A DNA stretch of 59,093 nt, taken from assembly GCA_009733575.1 (NCBI GenBank), contig ML769411.1:1-59093 (forward strand). The letters are read 5' to 3'. Shown piece after piece: positions 11,408 to 23,498 of this stretch. The notes under the pieces were generated by a model, which made no database searches, was not told the DNA's origin, and worked only from the letters and a program-made list of their open reading frames with translations. How positions within the stretch are numbered: position 1 is the stretch's first letter; every line of letters starts with the position of its first letter. The DNA comes from Gymnopus androsaceus JB14 (lineage: Eukaryota; Basidiomycota; Agaricomycetes; Agaricales; Omphalotaceae). The position numbers were made by a program, and so were the translations under genes.

Positions 11408-11950
11408 CCCTCGAAGTCGCTACGCATACTAATCAGGTGTTGCAACCACTAGAGTGTAGATTTAGCAAGCGAGATTGATCCCCAGATACAAGCTTTTACC
11501 TACTGGAGAACCTCTTGCATAGGCCATGATGTGCAGCGCTTGCGTGAGCGAACGTCTGGAGTCTTTGAAAATGACATCGCGTCTCGCGCATAGACGTCTT
11601 CAACAACGAGTCTGGTCACGCAGATTCACTCCCGCCAAATTGGCTTCGCTGCCTTACCACCTTCATGTCGGCTCGGCATTCAGCATATGGTTTTGGCGTC
11701 ATTACGGTGGGTGGAAACAGTTGTACAAGCAATAGAGTGGGACTACTCACATGAACTGAAAATATCAATGTCACTGTTTTCATCAGAGAGTGCAGGTTCG
11801 ACCAGATATCTGATTGTGAGCAGATGGTACCGTCAACAGCGAGGAAACGGGGCTTGAGACATAGCTTTCGGATACACTCTAGAGATACAGTATCTCCAGA
11901 AAGAGGGTATCCGGGTCAACTGGATTGGATTCGAGAAAGCAAGATTCGGA
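11408..11950 (-). pseudogene. HNH-family relic, third copy
   Basis: The sequence aligns to 6239-6835 of the tandem HNH unit, for example CTCGAAGTCGCTACGCAT, GGTGTTGCAACCACTAGAGT and AACCTCTTGCAT. It carries many indels and lacks the 3' exon. It lies upstream of an epimerase relic and the GA-rich block in the same order as around 7 kb, so it is the remnant of an older duplication of that whole segment. Confidence 0.75.
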
Positions 11951-12134
11951 CTCGGAGAAGCGTGAGGTTTCGGATAGGGGCTCATTCCGGACCCGAAACC
12001 GTTGTGGTCATCTGATCATCGACTATGGAAGAGGATATAGAGCGCATCTTTATACATTTTCTCTACCTCACAAAGATGTCTGGCTCGTGAGTCGTCGGAA
12101 ATGAAATGAAAGGTGATGTGCAAGTTCTATTACC

Positions 12135-12270
12135 GGGCTGAGAACCAAGGATCCAATTCCAAAACCAAGAAGGAACTCGGATGGGAATCAAGATTCAAGT
12201 GAAGGAGGTTACTTTGGGCTCGTATGTTGAGCTAGCCAAGAGTTTGAAGCCTGAGAAGTGGACAGCGTTG
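12135..12270 (+). pseudogene. Epimerase C-terminal relic, third copy
   Basis: This short fragment encodes pieces resembling AENQGSNSKTKKELGW and YVELAKSLKPEK in broken frames. Same family as 1019-1514. Confidence 0.6.
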
Positions 12271-12304
12271 TTTCAGCAGTACTTAACGTTCAATTTGTGC
12301 AAAC

Positions 12305-12850
12305 GTTATGTCTAGAAGGCGAAGGCGAAGGAGAGCAGCATTTTAGTCTACTGTACAAGCATTGCAGTTGAGAAAGAAATATCCTGGAACCACGCCAAGT
12401 GATTGATATCAAGTACTACCATACAGTACATGGTATGCTCTCGAGTCGGATGTGCAGATACGTAATCCCCGCGGAGATTCTTTCCTTGAAGTTGCCATTG
12501 TACACGAAGTTTCGTGGATGTTGGACATAGCTGAATAGGAAAACGGATTTCGTATTATTATTCATGACTTCTTCTTTTCTAACTCTGTCCACCAAGATAA
12601 ATTAAGACGTGAAGCTGAAGGGAAACAAAAAAAGAATACGGAACACGCAATGCATGTGTTACAATTACGAATGCGGAATGCAAGTTGAAATCCGAATTGA
12701 AGGAGGAGAAGAGAATCGAAAAGGAGATTTAGAAAGAAGAGAGAGAGAGAGAAAGAGAGAGAGAAGAGACGGCAACAAAGTACGCAAATAAACAAATGTT
12801 CGTCAAAGTATGGATATGGATGCGGACGTCTACTACGTATGTATACAGTG
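12305..12850. repeat. Duplicated noncoding block, copy 2, with GA-rich tract
   Basis: This is the partner of 7910-8410, with the same order of conserved strings and a (GA)n tract at about 12725-12770. It lies just downstream of the PP2A gene stop (that gene reads on minus). Confidence 0.8.
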
Positions 12851-13029
12851 CTTACAGGAAGTTTGAAAGTTGATACACAACACACAGAAAGGACCGAGAG
12901 TTTGAAAGCGATGTGTCAACGACGAACGATGCCGGCTGAGCTCGACCATCATTATTTTCAAGGATTATAAAACGGACGTTGGGTATCTCTCCAAGTATCA
13001 TTGATAAAGAGATATATTGTAGTAGACAA

Positions 13030-14368
<1,339 letters not shown>

Positions 14369-14470
14369 GGTGAGTACGGTTCAAAAGTGGAAGTGAGAGT
14401 GAGAGTTAGGTTTAGGGTTACCACGCCATCAGAGTCAGACGCGTGCCGCCTCAGCTCTTCCTCATCATCC
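14369..14470. promoter_or_regulatory. Bidirectional PP2A / CCT5 promoter with telobox
   Basis: Only 102 bases separate the two start codons. The sequence TTAGGTTTAGGGTTA at 14406-14420 contains the complement of AAACCCTAA, the telobox. In plants and fungi this motif is bound by Myb-type telomere-repeat factors (Tbf1/Teb1 type) and is frequent in promoters of growth and translation genes. GAGAGTGAGAGT repeats precede it. That it drives both genes is an inference. Confidence 0.6.
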
Positions 14471-16741
14471 ATGTCCGAACCACAGGCCGTGTACGCTACA
14501 GACGAGGCGAGTTTTATCTATACAAATACCAAAACTATCTAATCCTCAGTCTAGTATGGCCGTCCTTTCATTATCGTCCGCGAACAAGCAAGGAAAACTA
14601 GATCTCATGGCATAGAAGCGATCAAGGTCACTTTTCATTCGATTCCCTTCTTGCTATGGCTAACTGGGCTACAGTCTCATATACTAGCAGCAAGAACGGT
14701 AGCCAATATCGTTCGAACATCCTTAGGACCAAGAGGTTGTTATTCCTTCAACTTGTCGCCCTAAATACTAAAAACAATAATCATCCAGGTCTGGACAAAA
14801 TTCTGATATCTCCCGACGGTGAAATCATCGTGACAAACGATGGTGCCACAATCCTTTCTCAAATGGAGGTAGAGCACCAGATTGCAAAACTGCTTGTTCA
14901 GCTATCGAAAAGTCAGGACGATGAGATTGGTGATGGTACAACTGGCGTCGTTGGTGCGTCGCGATCGTGTTTTTGAGCAAAAGATACTCTGTTAACCTTA
15001 ATGCCAGTCCTTGCTGGTGCTCTGTTGGAGCAAAGTGAAGGACTACTTAGACCGAGGCATCCACCCGATCCGTATCGCAGATGGATTCGACCGTGCTTGC
15101 AAAGTCGCAGTAGAAGAATTAGATCGCATTTCAGATCGTGTCGAGTTTTCGAAAACGGATACCTCAAACCTTTTCAAGACTGCCATGACAAGTTTGGGCA
15201 GTAAAATGTATGTCTTTTTTCCTTTGCAGAAAAATCTTTTTTCACCAATCTCGTTTCTTCAGTGTCTCAAAAGAACATGAAGCAATTCTCCCAAATCGCT
15301 GTCGATGCCGTTTTACAAGTCGCAGATCTCGAGCGCCGTGATGTCTCCTTTGATCTTATTAAAGTCGATGGCAAAGTTGGTGGTTCTCTCGCCGACACGA
15401 CGCTCATCAAAGGTGTTCTCCTTGACAAGGACATGTCGCATTCGCAAATGTCTCATTCTGTCACTGACGCTCGCCTTGCCATTCTCACTTGTCCCTTTGA
15501 ACCACCGCGTCCCAAAACCAAACACAAGCTGGAAATATTCGAGCGTGGACGAGTACAAAAAGCTGCAAGCCTACGAAAAGGAGAAATTCGTTGACATGAT
15601 CAAGCGGGTCAAGGATACTGGCGCGAATTTGGTCATTTGTCAATGGGGTTTCGACGACGAAGCTAACCATATGCTTGATGCAAAACGATCTCCCTGCTGT
15701 AGCGATGGGTTGGTGGTCCTGAGATCGAGGTGAAGCTGTTACAACAAAGCGTTGGGCAAGATACTGAGAATATCGCTAGCTTATCGCGATCGCTACCCAA
15801 GGTCGCATCGTTCCCCGATTTGAAGACCTAACGGCGGCGAAACTTGGTAAAGCCGGTATCGTCAGGGAAGTCTCCTTCGGTACCACCAGGGACAAGATGT
15901 TGGTTCATCGAGGAATGCGCAAATAGCAGAGCCGTGACTATCTTTGTTCGTGGCAGTAATAAAATGGTTTGTCAAAGTCCACTGTCACTTTTCATCAACG
16001 AATTCAAGCTCCTTTTTAGATTGTCGATGAAGCCAAAGCGTGCTTTACACGATGCGATATGTGCGGTGCGGAACTTGATCACGGACAACCGCGTAGTCTA
16101 CGGTGGAGGTGCCGCCGACATTAGCTGTTCAGTCGCTGTCGCCAAAGCTGCTGATGAGGTATGTCTGTCTGTCTTTCCGCCCCATTTGAAAGCCTACTAA
16201 TTCTCTCCGCGCTCTGTAGATCCCGACCATAGAGCAATACGCTATGCGCGCCTTTGCTTCAGCTCTGGATGCAATCCCTCTGGCACTAGCAGAAAACAGC
16301 GGCTTGTCTCCCATCGAGACCCTCGCAGGATGTCAAGAGTCGACAAATCAACGAAGGTGATTCACATATCGGTATCGATTGCAGTGGGAAGGGAAATAAC
16401 GGTGAGAGAGAGAGACCCTTCTGCGAGTGAATAGTGGAACGAATGACTGATTCGATGGTTACTAGACATGAAGAAACAATTCGTGTATGATCCTCTTATT
16501 TCAAAAAGGCAGCAATACCTGCTCGCTACACAGGTACGCTTTGGGATGTGACTTTGTGAAATGAAACCCGGTACTAATATCCTTCCTTCCTTCTTCTCTT
16601 CCCTTCCAGCTTGTGCGCGCGGTCCTAAAAATCGGTAAGAGTTTTTTTTTCTCTCTTTTATTACTTTGTTATGTTCGACTCTTTCTGACTGGATTCGCAT
16701 TTTTAGACGATGTCATCACTGCTGGTGAAGCTGAAGAATAG
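14471..16741 (+). CDS. CCT5: T-complex chaperonin (CCT/TRiC) epsilon subunit
   Basis: Twelve exons can be traced from [12 protein letters not shown] to [12 protein letters not shown]. Chaperonin landmarks in order: [50 protein letters not shown], the ATP-site motif [61 protein letters not shown] and [13 protein letters not shown] folds actin and tubulin in the cytosol as part of an eight-subunit ring. The first intron (14507-14554) uses a GC donor. Eight single extra bases (about 15049, 15282, 15538, 15677, 15702, 15906, 16038 and 16328) each shift the frame +1 while the flanking protein sequence stays conserved, so the gene as written is not translatable. The 3' end is duplicated at 23118-23498. 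Confidence 0.93.
14507..14554 (+). other. GC-AG intron in CCT5
   Basis: The boundary GACGAG|GCGAGT ... CAGTCTAG|TATGGC joins ATDE to YGRPFII, as expected for CCT epsilon. No GT donor nearby preserves the frame. GC-AG introns are a known minor class. Confidence 0.75.
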
Positions 16742-16797
16742 AGACGTGAATATGGCTGTATTTGACGTGTAGATCCAAAATAATGCATACTTTTGTA

Positions 16798-17482
16798 CTC
16801 GGGACCACGGAAAGTGACAGCCCACCTGTTTTTGAGCAATATCTCAACAACAACTTCGAATTTTCACTAGGTCCAAGTTGTAGAATTTATCTGGAGTACA
16901 TTTCTGACTTTCTGACACTGGTTGTAAAATATCTGTATGAGAATTGGTTGCTATATAAGGAACTCTTTAAAACTCCCAAAATCTACAGGACTGGGAAATT
17001 TTTTTCAAGCCAAGCTGTGCTCACCATTGGAAAGAGCAGCCTCAAAAATGGGGGTCAACAATTTAACATCAAAAAAATTATTTGATTTGATGTCCCAATT
17101 TGCTTGCAAAGTTGCTCTAAAATGCCTAAAATAGCGGAAAATGGCTAAAATCAGGCAAAACTGATGCATTTGCAACTCAAATTGCAGAGCCAGATTTAAT
17201 GATATTCTTAAGGTAAAAATGCTAACCCCCATTTTCGAGGCTGCTCTTTCCAATGGTGAGCACAGCTTGGCTTGAAAAAAATTTCCCAGTCCTGTAGATT
17301 TTGGGAGTTTTTAAGAATTCCTTATATAGCAACTAATTCTCATACAAATATTTTACAACCAGTGTCAGAAAGTCAGAAATGTACTCCAGGTAAATTCCAC
17401 AACTTGGACCTAGTGAAAATTCGAAGTTGTTGTTGAGATATTGCTCAAAAACAGGTGGGCCATCACTTTCCGTGGCCCCGAG
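16798..17482. mobile_element. Non-autonomous TA-target transposon with about 265-base terminal inverted repeats
   Basis: The left end CTCGGGACCACGGAAAGTGA and the right end match in inverted orientation for roughly 265 bases (16798-17062 against 17220-17482) with few mismatches, around a 157-base AT-rich centre. A TA dinucleotide flanks each end. Copy B of the surrounding duplication has the empty site TTCGTAATATC at about 23550. A TA target suggests Tc1/mariner ancestry. No transposase frame is present. Confidence 0.88.
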
Positions 17483-17579
17483 TAATATTAATCTTCGCGT
17501 GAAACCTCGAGGGGTGCCCTCTTTTGCGCTATCTCAAGACCTTGGGGTTTCTTTTTGTCCCCGTTGCACGGCCACAATG

Positions 17580-17650
17580 AAGTTATGCATACTTTGCAGA
17601 TTCTGTAAAAGTGATGTCGAGGACCCCGAACATGTGTTACTAGAGTGTAT
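17580..17650 (+). pseudogene. Possible zinc-finger tail of a non-LTR retrotransposon
   Basis: One frame reads LCILCRFCKSDVEDPEHVLLEC. The spacing CxxC...EDPEHxLLxC resembles the zinc-binding tail found after reverse transcriptase/RNase H in LINE-like elements. Nothing else of such an element is visible. Tentative. Confidence 0.3.
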
Positions 17651-17834
17651 TAGCCGCACGTCTCAAAAAATTTTCGTCCCTAAACTTTTTGAAAAAAAAA
17701 GAAAGAAAGACCAAATCAAGCGGCGGATGAGAGCGTGGAGCGTCTTCCCGACGAGCAAAACGTAAGGCTCAGAGCTCAGTGTCTTAACCAAAAACATTTT
17801 TTGAGACGTGCACGGCTAATACGCTCTAGTAACT
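17636..17834. repeat. Inverted repeat (fold-back), about 35-base arms
   Basis: GTTACTAGAGTGTATTAGCC at 17636 is mirrored by the complement ending GCTCTAGTAAC at 17834. Both arms include ACGTCTCAAAAA. A degenerate version is in copy B at about 23735-23930. Confidence 0.75.
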
Positions 17835-18480
17835 AAATGCTGCGAGAACAGTTCCTAGGGTCAATCTTGTCCTCGTCGAACTTGTCCCCCACAATGAAGT
17901 CATGCATACTAGGTTTGAACTTTGCTTGAAATAATGATACTACTGCCTGATGGATATTCTCGTAGAGTAATGCAAAGTTCAATCCATTCCGACATACAGT
18001 ATAGTTTGATCCTATCGAACCGCCATCTCAAAGGCGTGCAATAAACGTCGTGACTAGGCCGCCATGATCGAAAGTCTAGTCTAATACAATGTGTGTGTGT
18101 GTCTGGATCTGTGCCGCCTTACAATATGCTAGAGGGCCCGAGGACATCAGAAAGAATATTTATGTGACGAGATGTATGGCGCTGCATTCCAATCCAATAG
18201 ACATGACAATAGTTAGACCCGCCAAATATGTACCAGTGACAGGATGGACAGGGATTATGATTGTTTGGCATATTTGGGCAGACGAAATTAATGAACTCAT
18301 GATATGCTGATAAGACGGTCAAAGCGAGTATTACGATCCAAAAATAGCTTCATCAAGCTTCAGAAGCGTGGCTGGGGAGCTGCTAGCAATCTGTCGTATT
18401 TATTGCCACTAGTCGAGATTTATCCAGTATTATATAAGTACAGAAAGGTATACACACAAGTCGAATACTTTCAACGGTAT

Positions 18481-19779
18481 TCAAGAGGTTTTGTTGGTAT
18501 CAGCTTGGGACTTGTCCGAGTCGTTGGTACACCAATCCGCTTTGGGAGATGTCAAACTTAGAGCGAGATGTTCTCGCTCGCTAGCCGTATTAACGCTTGT
18601 TGTGTCGGGAATGGCGTCGTCGATAGTGGTTTCCGCAGGTCTGCGGAAAGCCAGTTCATGGCTACGAACCTCCTCATGTCGACCGGAGGCATATCCCAAG
18701 GATGTGCTGCCTCGAGTAAGAACCAATGCCATGCTTTTGCGTCCGTTGATATTCGTAAGGACCACAATTGAATAAAGGTTACAGAGTAGGAAGGCGCTAG
18801 CGTAAATTAAATGTCTAGTTCAAAGTCATACGCACTGTTCACTTACACAGAACGATACGTGTAGCTCGTCTTGAAATGTTGGAAGAGAACAAGCACTAGA
18901 AGTGCAGCAATGGCTGTGATGTTGCCTGTCTCAATGACGCGGAGTATGAGCTTTTGGAGCACTTCCCGAGTCTGTTTAGAAAATGCGTCGTTTCCAGCGA
19001 TATGCAGCTTAACAGAGCCTTTGTGTTGCTGATGCTGTTTCCGAAACAGCATCAGCAACTGTAGGGATCTCTAAAGCTACATTGCATCTCACCACGGTAA
19101 TCATACTGGCCGCAACGATGATATCGCCCACGAAACCTCCAGAAAGCCAAATCTATTCGATGATGGAGTGAGATTGATTTCAACCCGTTTTGCCTACGAC
19201 TTACGGTGGCGACCTTGTAGAGTGCTGCTATATCTGCAATTGTTGCGGATTGGGCGGCCTGGGAAATCAAGATATAATCAGCTTATTGAATCCCCTGGGC
19301 GAACAGGAAGAATTTACAATGATTCCACCGTAATACGATGCCCCAGCTTGCATTAATGAAATCTATGGTCGCTCGGACGTCAGTTACCGCAACGGCATGG
19401 TCTTGTAAATTGGCCCGTACCATCACCACGAGAACCACCACGCATCTGATCAGTACGTTTCTACTGTTGAAAGCCCATAAAAAACACCGAGGGAGCTTGA
19501 CGCACCAAGAATCTTGATTCCGAGTCTTCCTCTAAAGACTCTGTGTAAAATGTGTATACTTGAAGAGTCAGGATCCCCAGAAGGCCCCATTCCCAGGTAG
19601 TCCCAACGAGCTGAATATACACAAAAGTTACTCTCAGATTAATTTTCTTGACCCTTCATTATTGATTGGATGAGGCACCTTACCAAAGGGCCCGTTCTAA
19701 AGAGCAACAATGTTATTAAGTGCACGAGCAGATGATGCCAGAGACGTACAAAGGAATAATTATAAGACTTTCGGACATC
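18481..19779 (-). pseudogene. DUF6534 seven-helix membrane protein, copy A, internally deleted
   Basis: Exons encode LVGTTWEWGLLGILTLQVYTFY, IWLSGGFVGDIIVAASMI, VLQKLILRVIETGNITAIAALLVLVLF and YSIVVLTNINGRKS-like segments, the membrane helices and C-terminal signature of the basidiomycete DUF6534 family. Compared with copy B, about 300 bases are missing at about 19487, removing helices 2-4 and placing the frame on TAG just after SVFFMGFQQ. A 36-base perfect fold-back at about 19024-19060 is also absent from B. Probably non-functional. Function of the family is unknown. Confidence 0.75.
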
Positions 19780-20281
19780 TTCCTGCTACGATTGGGTAAA
19801 AGTCAGTGCTGAGCAACTGACGGTCGGGTTAAAAGGAAGGCGGGTATCCCAATTGTATCGCTTGGAGCTTTTTGTACTTGTCCGTCGGCTTTCACAAAGA
19901 AGAATTAAATTGAAAATAGCACGTTTAGAGCGTCCGGATCTCATGGACATCAGGCTAAATGCTGAAATGTAATGTCTATTATATTTTGGACTGTTGTGGA
20001 CTGCTGTTCTCCAAGGATACGGGCTGACACGGGTCACAGTTTTGAACATGACTGGGGAAAAAAAGTATGAAGATCTCAACAATCTCAATCAAAAAAGACA
20101 GCAAATGAAGGGTCAAGGCAGGTCAAGGTAAGGTCCTGAAGTCCAAAGACGGGGGGAAAGGGAGGGTGTTTACTTACTACTACTAGAAACCACAAGCAGC
20201 TGTTAGCGGTGCTGTAGCCATACTGTACTCTTCCGACCAAGTGTTCAGTCACGCGTCACATTGACCCAAAATGAACACGTA

Positions 20282-22605
20282 CTAATAGGAATCCTTCATA
20301 ACCTTCAAGTCCAGATACTGAATGAATACTTCACCTTTGACATTCGATGTATCCCACCCTTCGGGCATGATCCAAGAGACGGTGTGTGCCCTGGCAGGAG
20401 CAACAAGAAGATAACGAACTTGAATCTGTCGACCTCTGACACACTCTTCATGCCTAACACGATCTGTCAATGTTTCTACTAGTCGCAACCCCGATTCAGA
20501 TCCGCCGTGTCGTTTAGCTATCGTCATTTGCAGAATATAGATTATGAAAATCTTTTCATTGGAACCGTCAAAGAAAAACGCGTCGAACAGGGGATTGTTC
20601 TTCTGCTTCGGCACACAGAAAAACTGGGGATGAATGGGAGCTAAACCGATATCAAGATAGTGGTGGAAATCGCGTTCGCAAAAGAGCACGTCCCCTCGAC
20701 GAGTCATCATTGACTGGTTAAAGGCGGATGGCGTATATATATGGGTAAGTTTGTCCCCGTCAAAGCATTTTGTTATTCCTAGAGCATCCGTCTCCACTCT
20801 GTGTGTGTCTGTGGGCGCGCAGAGCGTTTTGTCGGTAAATTTGCGACCGTCACCATCAGCCACCATTTGTACGAACGGACCAAATGCAGTGTCGTTAGTC
20901 GTCTGCCCTGCTGTCTATTTCATGGCTTGAGCCTCGAATATCCAGCCACCAAAGACACTGGCTTCGGGCACAAGGGAACAAGCGCGGAAGAGCCTCTCAG
21001 CATCATCGAGAACAAGCTTGGAGAAACGCTTTCGCAGGAGTTCCTCAGCAAAAGTTGATTTGAAATCCACCTCATATGCGTCACTCCTCAGGTCGGTCGA
21101 ATCTCGGGAGAGCCGTCGAACAATAAGGAGTTTATGGGAAGCGAGATCCGCAGCAGTTTCAGACAGGTCCTCCATGCGTCGGAGGATGGTGTAAATAGCA
21201 TCAGAATCCAACGCGTCAGCGGCCCTTTCGACCTCATTTTTGAACATTGTTCGATCGCCGATATAGCCCCATATATCACGAGGAAGAGGTCCACAGTGGT
21301 GTTTTATCTCTAATATTGTATCCTGGTCCAATTCGGGGAACTGGTCAAAAAGCTTCATACTGGAAGCAAACAATTAAGCATGTATATTGCGATAAGATCA
21401 ACGGACACTAACCAATTGAGCCAATCCTCTTTGTCCCAATCCCAAGGCTGCATAATATGCGTCATTGGTCGCTGGTCCTTCACCCACTGTTTGTATCGCG
21501 TGACGTTGGGTAAGGTCGCATATATAGGGAAGAGCGGATTTGCAAATAGAGCGACAGATGGGGCTGGCGCATCCCGATGGGCGTCAACGAGCGACCAAGG
21601 ACGGGACGAAAGATCGAGTAAGTCTAGATGATGAGTCATAATGCTACTGGCGGGCTGGGAAAACCGCTGTACACCGTCTTTACTGATCCAGAAAACGTTA
21701 TTGCTAGCGGTGAAGAGAGTCGGTAGTTTGAGAGACATGCGTATTGCAATAATGTGCACGATCTCTGTTGATTTCCCTAGACCACTGTCCGGTTAGAAGC
21801 ACCCCACGGAGCAGCCGTCGGTCTTCTTGAAGACTGTAGGCACGATTAAGGTGATTGTAGGTATCGATGACTTCATCGCGGATATACAACTCGCCACCTG
21901 TGTGTAGAAGTAGATTAAAGGATCGAAGAACAAGTGGCTGCTTAATGCGCAGCAATTTCTCGCGTAGTGCATCACCCAAGAGCTTTTGCCCAGGTTCGCC
22001 CCACCAGTCTTGGTGGAACTGTTCCCATTCTGGTTCCTGTAGATATTCCCAATCTTTATCTGGTACAGGCTCTTCCTCTGAGAAATTCGAATATTAGAAG
22101 ACGCTTTTCCATGCCTCGCGTGTTGGTACAAACCGGAATGAAAACGTTTAGAATATCTCTCATCCCGTTCCAACAAAGAACGTTTTACTATGAATCCAAG
22201 TAAGCCCGAGGGTAGGATATAACCTGACAGAAGAAACTGACCAGGAGGAGGCCTCCAAACCGCCAAAACTTGGAAAGCGTCATTTATGGATGATAGCACC
22301 GTCGAAATGGTGTCAGCGGTATCGAGTTTCGTTTTCTTGCTTGCAAGGACTCTTTCCTTACAGTTATCAGAGGGATGGAGCTTCGTTGGGGATGCGAGCT
22401 GTGGATAATAGGTTTAACGATGATAAGAGATTCCACGCCTGTAGAAACTCACCTTCCAGAGTTCAATAGTATACCCCTCGTAATTGTAAATCTTGAGGAT
22501 CTCGCTCCTCAGCTCTGAGACATATTGATCTGGTGATAGTTTGTACATGACTGGATCGTCATATATGTCGATGAAGACCCATATGGTGAACTGAGGCTCG
22601 GACAT
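20282..22605 (-). CDS. Crinkler-like protein: ubiquitin-like header, P-loop NTPase, nuclease-like C-terminus
   Basis: The first exon starts MSEPQFTIWVFIDI and reads into IELWKV, the form of a Crinkler (CRN) N-terminal header. After splicing come DTADTISTVLSS and FQVLAVWRPPP. Next is DWWGEPGQKLLGDALREKLL, then a Walker A region GVLLTGQ..GLGKST and a Walker B-like PWSLVDAH. The C-terminus has PLFDAFFFD, IYILQMTIAKRHGG and IQVRYLLVAP, like the restriction-endonuclease-type domain of CRN/RHS proteins. Lesions: the Walker A codon between GQ and GLGKS is damaged (CAG T GGT), and an in-frame TAG stands at 20915-20917. The gene may therefore be decaying. Known eukaryotic CRN proteins act as effectors or in inter-element conflict; its role here is unknown. 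It lies between the two duplicated DUF6534 segments. Confidence 0.65.
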
Positions 22606-23112
22606 GGTGGGGTCCTTTGTCTTTGGCGCGGTCGCGTGGCTCTTTAGGCGCCCACTACGGATACAGCGTCTATTTTCTTCACTCTACTTTACTTATTGAA
22701 AAAGAGGATAGGAAACAGTTTCAAACGTAGGGAGTAGGTTGAATGCAAAGACTAGCTTCAGCATACTCAGATTGACCAATTTCCGACTCGGACTCCTTTG
22801 GTAGGCGCCCTCACTTCGCACTGATATATTCTTCAATATTGCTGGAATACATCAGTAGAGCGAGAGCCAGAAGACAGAGTGAATACCGATGATAATGCTG
22901 AAGGCTTAAGAGGTAATGGGCCTCTTTCTTAGCTGCTACATAACCATATTTACATGAACGCAGCATGGGGCGAAGAGCTTTGGTGATTAGGCACCCATAT
23001 CTTTGCCATTTTCGGGCATTCGGGTTGCGCGATGCAGAACTGAGAAGACATGCAATCTTGGATCCAACAGTACTAACTGGCATCTGAGTATTCCTCAAAG
23101 ATACGTGGTCCA
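22606..23112. other. Upstream region of the Crinkler-like gene
   Basis: A minus-strand frame at 22811-23113 (MDHVSLRNTQMPVSTVGSK start) could encode a 100-residue protein, but it shows no recognisable domain and ends against the duplication boundary. I see no other feature. Confidence 0.3.
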
Positions 23113-23117
23113 TCTCG

Positions 23118-23498
23118 ATAAATCAACGAAGGTGATTCACATATCAGTATCGATTGCAGTGGGAAGGGAAATAACGGTTAGAGAGCCCTTCTGCGAGTAG
23201 ATAGTGGAACCTAGTGGAACGAATGACTGATTCCGAGTGTTCGATGGTTATAAACATGAAGAAACAATTTATGTATGATCCACTTATTTCAAAAAGGCAG
23301 CAATACCTGCTTGCTACACAGGTACGCTTTGGACGTGGCGTTGTGAAATGAAACCCGTACTAATATCCTTACTCTCTTCCCTTCCAGCTTGTGTGTGCGG
23401 TCCTAAAAAATCGGTAAGAGTTTTTTTTTTACTTCGTTATTCTGACTGGATTCGCACTTTCAGACGATGTCATCACCGCTGGTGAAACTGAAGAATAG
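23118..23498 (+). pseudogene. Duplicated 3' end of CCT5
   Basis: The segment matches the end of CCT5 exon 9 and exons 10-12 ([38 protein letters not shown]-stop). No upstream exons are present, so it cannot make a chaperonin. It marks the left border of duplication copy B. Confidence 0.9.

Larger units (their letters stand above)
16338..20222. repeat. Segmental duplication, copy A
   Basis: This segment runs from the end of CCT5 exon 9 through a DUF6534 gene to about AAGCAGCTGTTAGCGG. Copy B is at 23113-26672 in the same orientation. Copy A contains a MITE (16798-17482) that B lacks, and lacks about 300 bases of the DUF6534 gene that B keeps. Confidence 0.93.

Noticed and set aside
15041..15055. 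CTTAGAC at a CCT5 frameshift resembles the yeast CUU-AGG-C programmed +1 site
   Set aside because: Only one of eight shifts in this gene has such a context, so a general programmed mechanism is not supported.
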